Made by a program: the position numbers and the translations under genes. From assembly GCA_937924495.1 (NCBI GenBank), contig CALDSS010000093.1, positions 1 to 41,236 of the forward strand: a stretch of 41,236 nucleotides of DNA. The letters run 5' to 3'. Below, one piece after another: positions 19,999-29,642 of this stretch (the first letter of the stretch is position 1; each line of letters opens with the position of its first letter). Under the pieces are notes generated by a model. It was given only the letters and a program-made list of their open reading frames with translations. It was not told where the DNA came from and did not search any database. Origin of the DNA: an uncultured Saprospiraceae bacterium (GTDB lineage Bacteria; Bacteroidota; Bacteroidia; Chitinophagales; Saprospiraceae).

Positions 19999-20700
19999 AT
20001 GTTTAATCCCTCAATTATTATTGCCAAAAAACACAATCCATTTTCCAAAGTCCTTTTTTTTACGGTTTTACAGCTGTTATTTATGGTAAATGGTTTGGCA
20101 CAGTGTGAGTATCAAAGCGCAATTGAAGTGAATGAACTTCAAATCGGAAATATGATAACTTGGGTAACTGTGAAGGAATTCAACAATGACAAATTTATCA
20201 TTCAAAAGTCAATTGATGGTATAATTTTCAAAATTGTTGGAGAAGTAGAGGGAGCCAAACACTCTGAGGAGGAAAAAAAATATAGGTATCTCGACACTTC
20301 CTTAGGGCACACCAAAGCATATTACCGACTTATTCAAATTGATAACGAAGGCGGAGAGCACTATTCTCCAACGGTAATTATTAATAGAGTTATTGATAAC
20401 AATTTTTTGTTAACTGGAATGAGTTCACCATTTACTGATGCTGAATTTTCATGTTCCTTAAGGTCAAATTTAGAAGGTGATATGTTATTGAATATTAGAA
20501 ATACAAATACTTCTGAAATCATTGACACCAAGCAATGGCCGATTGTAAAAGGATTGAACGTGGTGACCTTAGATTTTATGAAATATCCATTAGCCACTTA
20601 TGAAATTGATTTTGTGCTCGTAGGAGAAAAGGAAACAATAGTGGTAAATAAAGTTGATTCTGACAAAGTCCCAAATATAGATTATGTCGTAAAGGAGTAA
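19999..20700 (+). CDS. Secreted protein with FN3-like domain, function unknown
   Basis: Signal-like N-terminus; FIIQKSIDGIIFKIVGEVEG...YRYLDTSLGHTKAYYRLIQIDNEGGEHYSPTVII resembles Bacteroidetes extracellular modules; the track start is TTG, ATG is at 19999. Confidence 0.6.
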   Translation: MFNPSIIIAKKHNPFSKVLFFTVLQLLFMVNGLAQCEYQSAIEVNELQIGNMITWVTVKEFNNDKFIIQKSIDGIIFKIVGEVEGAKHSEEEKKYRYLDTSLGHTKAYYRLIQIDNEGGEHYSPTVIINRVIDNNFLLTGMSSPFTDAEFSCSLRSNLEGDMLLNIRNTNTSEIIDTKQWPIVKGLNVVTLDFMKYPLATYEIDFVLVGEKETIVVNKVDSDKVPNIDYVVKE

Positions 20701-20760
20701 ATATTTAACCCCTCAATATTTATTGATTTTAGGTTATTTATTTTCATGGTTATGTTATTG

Positions 20761-20791
20761 TGCCATTCTCTCCAGAGAATGGCATTTTTTT
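20761..20791 (+). terminator. Terminator
   Basis: TGCCATTCTC-TCCA-GAGAATGGCA followed by T-run. Confidence 0.85.
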
Positions 20792-20925
20792 GTTTATAAT
20801 TTCAAAACGTTTCTAAATTTTTTTGAATTATTTTATTTATAAATATCTTTCTTAGTGTTATTTTTACACCTAAATAAGCTATATACCTAACCTGCTTATT
20901 TGCAAATGTTTATAAATATATTTTT

Positions 20926-21765
20926 ATGGAAATTGTTTGTGATAGCGGTTCTACTAAAGCAGATTGGATAGTTTATAAAGGTAAGAATGAAATATTCACC
21001 TCTTCTACTCGAGGAATCAACCCTGTTTTTCATGGAAAAGAATTCATTCAGAAAGAATTAAACAAAGAGCTTATCAAGGAAGTTACTTGCAGTGAAATTG
21101 AAAAGATTTATTTTTATGGAGCTGGATGCTGGGACACTAGATTAAAATCTGTGATCTCAGGAGCACTTTCTGAAATTTTTCCAAATACAGAAATTGATGT
21201 GCATCATGATTTATTGGGAGCTGCTCGGGCAGCTTGTGGTAAAGAACCTGGTATTGCATGCATTTTAGGAACGGGTTCTAATTCATGCCTGTATGATGGC
21301 AAGGAAGTAATTGACAATGTGAAAAACTTAGGATATTTGGTTGGAGATGAGGGGAGTGGCTCATACTTAGGAAAAGACCTTTTGCGCTGTTATTTTTATA
21401 GAGAATTGCCAAAAGACTTAATTGAGTCTTTCCGTGATTTAATCCCAGGCGGAAAAAGTGAAGTTTTAGAAAAAATCTATCAACAAGAAAATCCTAACGT
21501 TTATTTAGCTTCTTTTGCAAAATTTCTATCAGACCACAAAAAACACTTTTTCGTTCAGGAGTTGGTGTATGATGCTTTTGTGGAGTTTTTAAACCGTCAT
21601 GTTTGTAAATATAAGGGGCATTTAGAATTGCCAGTTAGTTTTATTGGTTCAATTGCCTATCATTTTTCGGATATTCTTAAAATTGCGTTAGAAAGAAAGC
21701 ACATGACTCTTGGGAAAATTGTAAGAAAACCCATAAACGAGTTAGTTCGTTTTCACATGAATTGA
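20926..21765 (+). CDS. BadF/BadG/BcrA/BcrD-type ATPase, N-acetylglucosamine-kinase-like
   Basis: CDSGSTKADWIVY phosphate-1 motif; GIACILGTGSNSCLYDG; GYLVGDEGSGSYLGKDLL. Confidence 0.85.
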   Translation: MEIVCDSGSTKADWIVYKGKNEIFTSSTRGINPVFHGKEFIQKELNKELIKEVTCSEIEKIYFYGAGCWDTRLKSVISGALSEIFPNTEIDVHHDLLGAARAACGKEPGIACILGTGSNSCLYDGKEVIDNVKNLGYLVGDEGSGSYLGKDLLRCYFYRELPKDLIESFRDLIPGGKSEVLEKIYQQENPNVYLASFAKFLSDHKKHFFVQELVYDAFVEFLNRHVCKYKGHLELPVSFIGSIAYHFSDILKIALERKHMTLGKIVRKPINELVRFHMN

Positions 21766-21784
21766 ATCTCACTTATCAAAATCT

Positions 21785-22768
21785 ATGAGCACCAATATTA
21801 AACGAGTTGCCGTTTTTACCTCAGGTGGAGACGCACCAGGCATGAATGCAGCCATCAGAGCTGTTGTTAGAACTGCATCTTACCACGATTTACATACCTA
21901 CGGAATCACCGGAGGGTATGAAGGCATGATCAATGGAAAATTGTCACGTCTCGAACCAAGAAATGTAGGAAACATTATTCATAGAGGAGGCACTGTTTTG
22001 AAAACAAGCCGTTCAGAAAAATTCAGAACTAAAGAAGGCAGACTCCAAGCATTCGAGTCCCTACAAGCACATGACATTGATGGATTAATAGCCATTGGAG
22101 GAAATGGAACTTTTACGGGTGCCAATATTTTTTCCAAGGAATTTAATATCCCAGTAATTGGAATACCAGGTACTATCGACAATGATTTATACGGTACTGA
22201 TTTTACAATCGGTTATGATACTGCTATTAACACAGCCGTAGAAGCTGTTGATAAAATCAGAGATACAGCGGACTCTCATAACCGAGTGTTTTTTGTGGAG
22301 GTAATGGGAAGGAACGCAGGTTTTATTGCTTTGGATACAGGAATTGGATCGGGTTCTTCTGGGTTACTAATTCCAGAAAATGGTAAAACACCTGAATCAT
22401 TAATTGATACGCTCAAGAAAAATATAAAGAGACAAAAGTTATTTAGTCTAATCATTGTGGCCGAAGGTAATCCTTGGGGAGGGGCAAATGTTGTGGCAGA
22501 AATGATCCAGAATAAGCTGCCTGAAATGGATGTTCGAGTAGCAATAATAGGTCATTTACAAAGAGGCGGATCTCCTACGGCGTTTGATAGGGTTTTGGCG
22601 AGTAGATTAGGTTATGAAGCCGTTGAAGGATTACTTGCTGGTAAAAAGAACTGTGCCGTTGGTTTTGTCAATAAAAAAGCAGTTTTCACTCCATTCAAAA
22701 AAGCGATTTCCGCCACAAAAGGTGTAGATGAAACCTTGGTAAAGATGGCTGAAATTCTTGCCATATAA
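21785..22768 (+). CDS. pfkA: ATP-dependent 6-phosphofructokinase
   Basis: VAVFTSGGDAPGMNAAIRAVVR, IAIGGNGTFTGA, IPGTIDNDLYGTDFTIGYDTAINTAVEAVDKIRDTADSHNRVFFVEVMGRNAGFIAL. Confidence 0.95.
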   Translation: MSTNIKRVAVFTSGGDAPGMNAAIRAVVRTASYHDLHTYGITGGYEGMINGKLSRLEPRNVGNIIHRGGTVLKTSRSEKFRTKEGRLQAFESLQAHDIDGLIAIGGNGTFTGANIFSKEFNIPVIGIPGTIDNDLYGTDFTIGYDTAINTAVEAVDKIRDTADSHNRVFFVEVMGRNAGFIALDTGIGSGSSGLLIPENGKTPESLIDTLKKNIKRQKLFSLIIVAEGNPWGGANVVAEMIQNKLPEMDVRVAIIGHLQRGGSPTAFDRVLASRLGYEAVEGLLAGKKNCAVGFVNKKAVFTPFKKAISATKGVDETLVKMAEILAI

Positions 22769-22914
22769 CTTGTATAATTTCATTATTGAAAATACTCATT
22801 TGTAATATATACTACACAGAAAGGTTTTGTGAGTTAAATCAAGATGTTTTTTAAGATAAGAACAATTTAATTTTTAATTTGCCAAGCGAATTCTCATTTC
22901 CAAACTGTGTATGT

Positions 22915-25761
22915 ATGATCAAACGTTTACGAATAACCTACTTCTTAATACTCTTTTTCCTTTACGCGATAACTACTTTTTCACAGACCACGATTAAAGG
23001 AATAATATTAGATGCATCCAATAATGACCCTATTATTGGTGGCACATTGGTCATTCAAGGAACAGGCGATGGTACTGCCTCCGATTGGGATGGTACTTTT
23101 GAATTTTCTACCGAGCAAGCGTTACCCTTTATGCTTGAATTTTCTTACACAGGTTATGAAACAAAAGTAGTTGAAGTAAATTCAACTAAACGTTTGGAAG
23201 TCTTTCTATCGGAAGGTGTTGTAACAATTGATGCCGTAACTGTCAAAGGAAGTAGAATCTCCGATAAGCAAAAGGAATCGCCACTTACTGTGGAATCGAT
23301 GGATATCTTGGCTATAAAAGAAACTCCTGCTGCAAATTTTTATGATGGATTAGGTGCCCTGAAGGGAGTGGATTTAACGGCTGCCAGTTTAGGCTTTAAA
23401 GTCATTAACATGCGTGGCTTTAATAGTACGAGCCCAGTTCGTTCTCTCCAAATCATTGATGGAGTTGATAACCAAGCACCGGGTTTGAATTTTTCTCTTG
23501 GTAACTTTTTGGGTTCCTCAGAATTGGACGTGAATAAAGTAGAAATAGTGGTTGGTGCAAGTTCTGCCTTTTATGGCCCGAATGCTTTCAATGGAGTGAT
23601 TAGTATGGAAACCAAAGATCCTTTTTTTCATGATGGCCTTTCGGCAAATGTGAAATTAGGAGAAAGAAATATGTTAGATGCTGCAGTGAGATGGGCGGAT
23701 AAGTTTCAAAATAAGGATGGTAAAGATTATTTTGCCTACAAAGTGAATTTGAGTTATTTACGAGCAGACGATTGGGTTGCTGATAATTATGATCCAGTGG
23801 ATCATTCCAGAGTTCCTGCTAATAACCCAGGAGGGTTCGATGCTGTAAATATTTATGGGGATGAATATGTTTCAGGAGGTGATTTAACAGATTTAGCACT
23901 TAGCGAGCCAAATTCGACTATAGGTATTTTCTATAGAACAGGGTATCGTGAAATTGATCTGGTAGATTATGATACTCGAAATTATAAAGCAAATGCGGCT
24001 CTACATTTTCGACTTAAACCTGATGAAGAAGAACAATCTCCTGAAATAATTTTGTCTGGAAATTTTGGGTCTGGAACAACAGTTTATCAAGGTGACAATC
24101 GCTTTAGCTTAAAAGGCATCACATTCTTACAAAATAGACTTGAACTTCGTAAACGTAACAAGTATTTCGTAAGAGCCTATACTACAAGAACTGGTGCTGG
24201 AGATTCCTATGATCCTTATTTTACAGCACTTCAGTTGCAAGAATCATCCAAAGGACAAGTCGAATGGTTTTCCAATGATTATGGTGATTATTGGCTAAAT
24301 GTCGTGGTTCCCCAGATTGTGGATTCAGATTATCCAAAGTTAGAGTTTTTGAGAGACCCAGAAACAGGGCAAATAATAATTGACCCAGAAACAGGGCAAA
24401 TTGCAACGGATTTCGATATCGATGCAGCGAGAAAATGGTTGTTGGATAATCGAGAACAATTGACTCAATGGCATTCAGAAGCCGCTGAGATAGCGAATGG
24501 ACCAGGGAGACGTCAATCAACTTCGGTATCGTTTTTTGAACCAGGCACTCAAAGGTTTCAAGAGGAATTTGATAGAATTACTGGCTCACTAAGAAGTGAA
24601 GGTGGGACTAAGTTCTTTGATAATTCAGCACTTTATCATGCTCATGGTGAATATATATTTACTCCAACTTGGGTTGATAAAATTACGGTAGGAACCAATG
24701 CGCGATTATATGCACCTGTTTCAAAAGGAACAGTTTTTATTGATTCTGCGGATATAAAAATTACAAATCGGGAGGTTGGCTTTTATGGAGGAGCAGAAAA
24801 GTCTTTTTATGATAATAAAATGAAAGCTACGATAGCAGCAAGAGCAGATAAAAATGAAAATTTTGATTGGTTGTTTTCTCCTGCAGCAAGCTTAGTTTAT
24901 ACTCCTTCAAGAAATAATTATTTTAGAATCTCTTACTCTTCAGCTATTCGAAATCCAACTTTAAGTGATCAATATTTAGGATTAGATGTTGGACGTGCAA
25001 CCTTAGCTGGAAACCTTAAAGGGGTACAAAACTTAGTTACCATTGAATCACTGATAGATTTTTTGAACACACAGCAATCTATTTTATTAGATAGTTTTAA
25101 TATTAATGCAATAGCACCTGAAGAAGTGCAAACTTTTGAGGCAGGGGTCAGGACTACCTTGTTTGAAAAACTTTACGTTGATGCAGGATATTACTATAGT
25201 ATTTATAATAATTTCATTGGCTTTAGGGTTGGGGCAGATATTAAATTTGATGCTCTTGATAATGTTGAAAGGGTAAATGTTTTTAGATATGCTGCAAATT
25301 CTGAAAACCAAGTAGAAACTCAAGGATTTTCGATTGGTTTGAATTATTTCCTTCCTAATAATTTGGCTTTGAACGGAAATTACTCATGGAATAAATTGGT
25401 CAAAACAGTAGAGGATGATCCAATCATCCCCGCTTTTAATACACCTGAACATAAGTTTAATATTGGATTAAGTGGAAGAAATTTATCCATGAATTTCGGA
25501 GAGTCTCAATTGAAGAATTTTGGATTTAATGTGAATTATAAATGGATAGAAGGATTCATCTTTGAAGGTTCACCACAATTCACTGGTTTTATTCCAACTT
25601 ATGATATGCTTGATGCCCAAATAAATTTTGGAATCAAAAAGATAGATACAACCTTGAAAATAGGGGCGTCTAATGTGTTGAACAATAGAGCTTTCCAAAC
25701 ATACGGGGGGCCGAGGATTGGTAGATTAGCTTATGTGACTTTACTGTATGAACCTAAATAG
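22915..25761 (+). CDS. TonB-dependent receptor with carboxypeptidase-regulatory-like N-terminal domain
   Basis: TTIKGIILDASNNDPIIGGTLVIQGTGDGTASDWDG; plug region VINMRGFNSTSPVRSLQIIDGVDNQAPGLNF; ATG at 22915 gives MIKRLRITYFLILFFL signal. Confidence 0.9.
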   Translation: MIKRLRITYFLILFFLYAITTFSQTTIKGIILDASNNDPIIGGTLVIQGTGDGTASDWDGTFEFSTEQALPFMLEFSYTGYETKVVEVNSTKRLEVFLSEGVVTIDAVTVKGSRISDKQKESPLTVESMDILAIKETPAANFYDGLGALKGVDLTAASLGFKVINMRGFNSTSPVRSLQIIDGVDNQAPGLNFSLGNFLGSSELDVNKVEIVVGASSAFYGPNAFNGVISMETKDPFFHDGLSANVKLGERNMLDAAVRWADKFQNKDGKDYFAYKVNLSYLRADDWVADNYDPVDHSRVPANNPGGFDAVNIYGDEYVSGGDLTDLALSEPNSTIGIFYRTGYREIDLVDYDTRNYKANAALHFRLKPDEEEQSPEIILSGNFGSGTTVYQGDNRFSLKGITFLQNRLELRKRNKYFVRAYTTRTGAGDSYDPYFTALQLQESSKGQVEWFSNDYGDYWLNVVVPQIVDSDYPKLEFLRDPETGQIIIDPETGQIATDFDIDAARKWLLDNREQLTQWHSEAAEIANGPGRRQSTSVSFFEPGTQRFQEEFDRITGSLRSEGGTKFFDNSALYHAHGEYIFTPTWVDKITVGTNARLYAPVSKGTVFIDSADIKITNREVGFYGGAEKSFYDNKMKATIAARADKNENFDWLFSPAASLVYTPSRNNYFRISYSSAIRNPTLSDQYLGLDVGRATLAGNLKGVQNLVTIESLIDFLNTQQSILLDSFNINAIAPEEVQTFEAGVRTTLFEKLYVDAGYYYSIYNNFIGFRVGADIKFDALDNVERVNVFRYAANSENQVETQGFSIGLNYFLPNNLALNGNYSWNKLVKTVEDDPIIPAFNTPEHKFNIGLSGRNLSMNFGESQLKNFGFNVNYKWIEGFIFEGSPQFTGFIPTYDMLDAQINFGIKKIDTTLKIGASNVLNNRAFQTYGGPRIGRLAYVTLLYEPK

Positions 25762-25815
25762 CAATTAACCTAAATTTAATAAAACGAACTTAAATCATTC
25801 ACCAAATTAATTTTT

Positions 25816-27477
25816 ATGAAGAAGATTTTTACATTTTTTATGTTTGTACTCGTGCTAAATGCGAGTTATGCACAACGATATTTAGAGCCTGTTTTTGATA
25901 ATGTAACCGTTGTTCCAGATCAGCCATATGCTTTAAATTCCACGATGTTGCTTTTTGCCAACCTCGGTGCTACAGCAAAGGTTCCTTTATGGACGGACAT
26001 ATATATGCCTGAAGGTGATACTGAAACTGATAGACCTTTAGTTTTAGTTTTTCATACTGGTAACTTCCTTCCTCCAATCCTTAACCAGCAAATTGCTGGT
26101 CATAGAAAGGATTCCTCTGTGGTACATGTTTGTACTGAATTGGCAAAAAGAGGGTATGTAGCTGCTGCTGTTTCTTACAGAAGAGGCTGGAACCCTGCGG
26201 CTCAAGATCAGCCAACCAGAGCACTTGGATTGATTCAAGCGGCTTATAGGGGAGTTCAAGATGGTAGAACTGCTATTCGTTACTTCAAAGCTACAGCGCT
26301 TGCTGGTGGCAATCCTTATGGAATTGATCCAGAAAAAATTGCTGTTTGGGGTAATGGAACTGGTGGTTATTTGACCCTTGGTTTGGTTGGACTTTCCGAT
26401 TACAACGAAATTATAACTACGACTAATGGTACAGGTAAATTTCTTTTAGATACTGACGGAGATGGAGTAGTTGAAACTCCAATGGTGGTTCCGGCATATC
26501 ATGGAGATATTGAAGGAAAAGATACTACAATAGCTCCAAATGCAGCTTTTTTAATCCCTCAAGGAGATACGAGTAATTTTGGCTTTCATACTCAGTTTAG
26601 CTCTGATTTCCAATTAGGAATTAACATCGGTGGAGCATTGGGTGATATTTCATGGTTAAACGATAATACGACTCCCACTATCTCTGTTCAGTCAGCTTTT
26701 GATCAATTTGCACCTTACAACGATGCTGTTTTGATTGTTCCTACAACAGGTGATCCAATTGTGCAAGTACAAGGAGCACAACAAATTGGTGCTTCTCAAG
26801 AAGCCGCAGGAAATAACCAACCTTGGAAAGACTTTGGCTTTACAGATGATGTAACTGAATTGGCTCGGAAAAATTCAGCAATTGCAGGTCACCCATATTA
26901 CGAAGGTGTTTTGCCATGGGTACATGCAAGAAACAGCCTTGGAATTGATGAAGGTGTTGTAATTAACTGGTGGAACCCAGATGATGCTGCTATCGGTCTT
27001 GGAATTCCAGGTGTAGGTGTTCCTCATGAAGGAGCTCCATTAAATGCGATTCCTCATCCATCAGATTCTACTTTGACTTACCATACTCAAGGACTTATTC
27101 TTAATGAGGGTATGAGTGCGGCAAAAGCAAAAGCGAACTTGGATACGATTTTCCAATATGTTCTTCCAAGAACTTGTTTGGCACTTGGTTTAGATTGTGA
27201 TTTAGCTGGTTTTTCAAGCATTAAACACTTGGATGCTTCTGAATTAGGGTTGGTAATATCTCCAAATCCAACGCAAGATGTTACTTACATCAGAACTGAA
27301 AACGAAAACTTTAATGAAGTTAGAGTTTTTGATTTGCAGGGAAGATTGGTAGCAGGAGAAGATGGTTTAAATACTAGCTTCTATGCTTTAAAAAGAAATT
27401 CATTACCTGATGGAATGTATGCTGTTCAAATCAAATTTGATGATGGCGTCATCACTCAGAAGTTGATGTTTAACTAA
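25816..27477 (+). CDS. T9SS-secreted alpha/beta-hydrolase (carboxylesterase-like) protein with C-terminal sorting domain
   Basis: Signal peptide; VLVFHTGNFLPP, YRGVQDGRTAIRYFK, EKIAVWGNGTGGYLTLG; C-terminal ISPNPTQDVTYIRTENENFNEVRVFDLQGRLV. Confidence 0.75.
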   Translation: MKKIFTFFMFVLVLNASYAQRYLEPVFDNVTVVPDQPYALNSTMLLFANLGATAKVPLWTDIYMPEGDTETDRPLVLVFHTGNFLPPILNQQIAGHRKDSSVVHVCTELAKRGYVAAAVSYRRGWNPAAQDQPTRALGLIQAAYRGVQDGRTAIRYFKATALAGGNPYGIDPEKIAVWGNGTGGYLTLGLVGLSDYNEIITTTNGTGKFLLDTDGDGVVETPMVVPAYHGDIEGKDTTIAPNAAFLIPQGDTSNFGFHTQFSSDFQLGINIGGALGDISWLNDNTTPTISVQSAFDQFAPYNDAVLIVPTTGDPIVQVQGAQQIGASQEAAGNNQPWKDFGFTDDVTELARKNSAIAGHPYYEGVLPWVHARNSLGIDEGVVINWWNPDDAAIGLGIPGVGVPHEGAPLNAIPHPSDSTLTYHTQGLILNEGMSAAKAKANLDTIFQYVLPRTCLALGLDCDLAGFSSIKHLDASELGLVISPNPTQDVTYIRTENENFNEVRVFDLQGRLVAGEDGLNTSFYALKRNSLPDGMYAVQIKFDDGVITQKLMFN

Positions 27478-27502
27478 TTGATTTACAATTAGTTATAGGA
27501 TT

Positions 27503-27538
27503 AAAAATGCCACTCAGGGAAACCTGAGTGGCATTTTT
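27503..27538 (+). terminator. Terminator with GAAA tetraloop
   Basis: AAAAATGCCACTCAGG-GAAA-CCTGAGTGGCATTTTT perfect 16-bp stem. Confidence 0.92.
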
Positions 27539-27542
27539 TGTA

Positions 27543-27702
27543 GAAGTTGTTTAAGAATGGAGTTCAGAAGCGAAAATTTGAAGATAAAGGTTCTGAGGAA
27601 GGAAAATATATTAGGCATAGCATCGCTACGGCTTATATATTTTACAAAATCAGGTTCTTTAGATTCGAATTTGTAGTTTGAAATCTATTCTTAAATAACT
27701 TC
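27543..27702. repeat. Copy B of a ~160-bp imperfectly palindromic dispersed element
   Basis: GAAGTTGTTTAAGAATGGAGTTC...GAAATCTATTCTTAAATAACTTC; matches reverse complement of copy A. Confidence 0.75.
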
Positions 27703-28717
27703 AAAAAGTAGTTAGAAATTTTAGAGCATCATTCTTTCCTTGAAAATCACTAAATTCAGGATGATTTGATTTTCCGAAAGAAGTTATTTTATATGATAGA
27801 ATGCCTTCTTTTCCAACGATGTTTTCAATAGCACCTTTATTTTTTTCTATATCAACTTTGACTTCATTTAGGTCTTTGTAAAACTCATAATTGAGTGCAC
27901 CAACTCTTGAGCTGATTTCTTTCTTTTCAACCAAAATTATACACCCATTAATATTGAAAGGAATCTGATTGAGTGCGTATAATGAAAAGTTATAGTCAAA
28001 ATTGTTTTTGTATTTGTTGTTTAGAACTAGGCTTTTAAACTCGTGTAAAACTTCAAGTAGGTGTTTTAAATCATAACCAGCAGGCAGGTAAACCTTGGAC
28101 ACATTTTTTGAAGTTCTTCCAAAATGCATGAAAATATCATCCCCTAATTTTAGCAAATCAGCATTAGACTCAGACCCATCTAAAATTGCAATTGAATTTT
28201 TTTTCTTTCGGAAAAGGTGTGGTTTTTTGCCAAAATAGGTTGAGAAGGTTTTTTCTGATTTATCATCTGTTTCAGCAATAACCCCATCAAAACCATCCAA
28301 TTTTAAAACAGCCTGAAAGTATTCCTCCGTTTTTGGATTGATTTCTTTTAAGAATTTTATCAAACATGGGAAGAGGTATAATTCTTCTTTTGAAAGTTTT
28401 ACCAATGAAATATTACCAGAAACAAAAACAGAAATGATGTCATAAATCAAGGATAAAGGCTGATAATCGGCTGGAATCAAAGCGATTTTTTGCTTTTCAC
28501 CTATTTCAGATATTTTATAATTTTTTACCCAGCTTACTAATTTTTCTCTATCGAGAAAATTTTCTGCAATAATTTTTATTCTTCGTTGCTGGTTTTCTTT
28601 CGAGAACCATTTATTGTTGAAATTAGTGCGATGAATGACAGCATCTAAATATTCATCACCAGCCAATAATCGATCTCCTAATTTTCCTAAAACTTCAATT
28701 CTTTCTTTTAAATCCAT
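27701..28717 (-). CDS. Acyl-CoA reductase (LuxC-like) family protein
   Basis: RRIKIIAENFLDREKLVSWVKNY, FVSGNISLVKLSKEELYLFPCLIKFL, HFGRTSKNVSKVYLPAGYD resemble the family; family assignment from memory. Confidence 0.65.
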   Translation of the reverse strand: MDLKERIEVLGKLGDRLLAGDEYLDAVIHRTNFNNKWFSKENQQRRIKIIAENFLDREKLVSWVKNYKISEIGEKQKIALIPADYQPLSLIYDIISVFVSGNISLVKLSKEELYLFPCLIKFLKEINPKTEEYFQAVLKLDGFDGVIAETDDKSEKTFSTYFGKKPHLFRKKKNSIAILDGSESNADLLKLGDDIFMHFGRTSKNVSKVYLPAGYDLKHLLEVLHEFKSLVLNNKYKNNFDYNFSLYALNQIPFNINGCIILVEKKEISSRVGALNYEFYKDLNEVKVDIEKNKGAIENIVGKEGILSYKITSFGKSNHPEFSDFQGKNDALKFLTTF

Positions 28718-28747
28718 ACCCTTTATCTGATTAGGGTGCGAAATTAG

Positions 28748-29560
28748 TTAAACCAATTGTTTCTGACCTAATTCGATAGCTCTATTTAAAGCAGCCTTTG
28801 CTCCTTTCTTAATAGAGTTTTCCAAATCTATATCTGACCAAGTGCTTAGAGCAGCCTCTGTCGTTCCGCCACGAGAAGCGACTTTTTGAATCCATTCTTC
28901 GCAATTGTTATTTCCTTTTTGAAAAAGGTCAACCGTGCCCTTAAATGTCTGAGAAACAAGGAGTTCGGCTTCACTTTGGTTGAACCCAACCTCTTGAGCA
29001 GCTTCCATCATAGCCTTCATAAAATAGAAAACATAAGCAGGTCCACTTCCAGAAATTGCAGTGGCCGCATCAATTGCTTCCTCTTTTTCCACATAAACCG
29101 TTTTTCCTGTTGTATTCAAAAGATTTTGAACCATAACCAATTCAATTCGAGTCACATCATCCGTTGAGGTAAAAGCAGTCATGCCCATTCCGATTTGAGC
29201 TGGCAAATTGGGCATAGCACGAATTACTTTTTTTGCATTCAAACCTTCTTGAATGGTTTTAATTTTCACGCCCGCCATGATGCTCAAAAATACCTGTTGA
29301 GGGTCGATGTGTTCACTCAACGATTTGAAGAGGGAAGGGGAGTCCTGAGGTTTTACCGCTAAAACGACTAAATCAGCCTGCTTCAGGCAGTCTTCAGGAT
29401 TGCCACATACTGTTCCGATATCTTTGGTAGCGAGGATTTTTGCTTTCTCCGGAGATTTTTCAAGAATCAACAAATCTTCCTTTTGGGCTATTCGGGAACG
29501 AAGGATACTTTGAGCATAGGTCAAACCCATGTTACCTCCTCCTATGATTAGGATTTTCAT
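28748..29560 (-). CDS. proC: Pyrroline-5-carboxylate reductase
   Basis: MKILIIGGGNMGLTYAQSIL; VLAVKPQD; RAMPNLPAQIGMGMTAF; AISGSGPAYVFYFMKAMMEAA; start at 29560. Confidence 0.93.
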   Translation of the reverse strand: MKILIIGGGNMGLTYAQSILRSRIAQKEDLLILEKSPEKAKILATKDIGTVCGNPEDCLKQADLVVLAVKPQDSPSLFKSLSEHIDPQQVFLSIMAGVKIKTIQEGLNAKKVIRAMPNLPAQIGMGMTAFTSTDDVTRIELVMVQNLLNTTGKTVYVEKEEAIDAATAISGSGPAYVFYFMKAMMEAAQEVGFNQSEAELLVSQTFKGTVDLFQKGNNNCEEWIQKVASRGGTTEAALSTWSDIDLENSIKKGAKAALNRAIELGQKQLV

Positions 29561-29642
29561 TTTAAATTTTTTGTTTAGAGAGTTGCAGTATGGCTGCGAA
29601 AAATCTTGCCATATTTGCAAAATAATTAATATAACGATAGGA

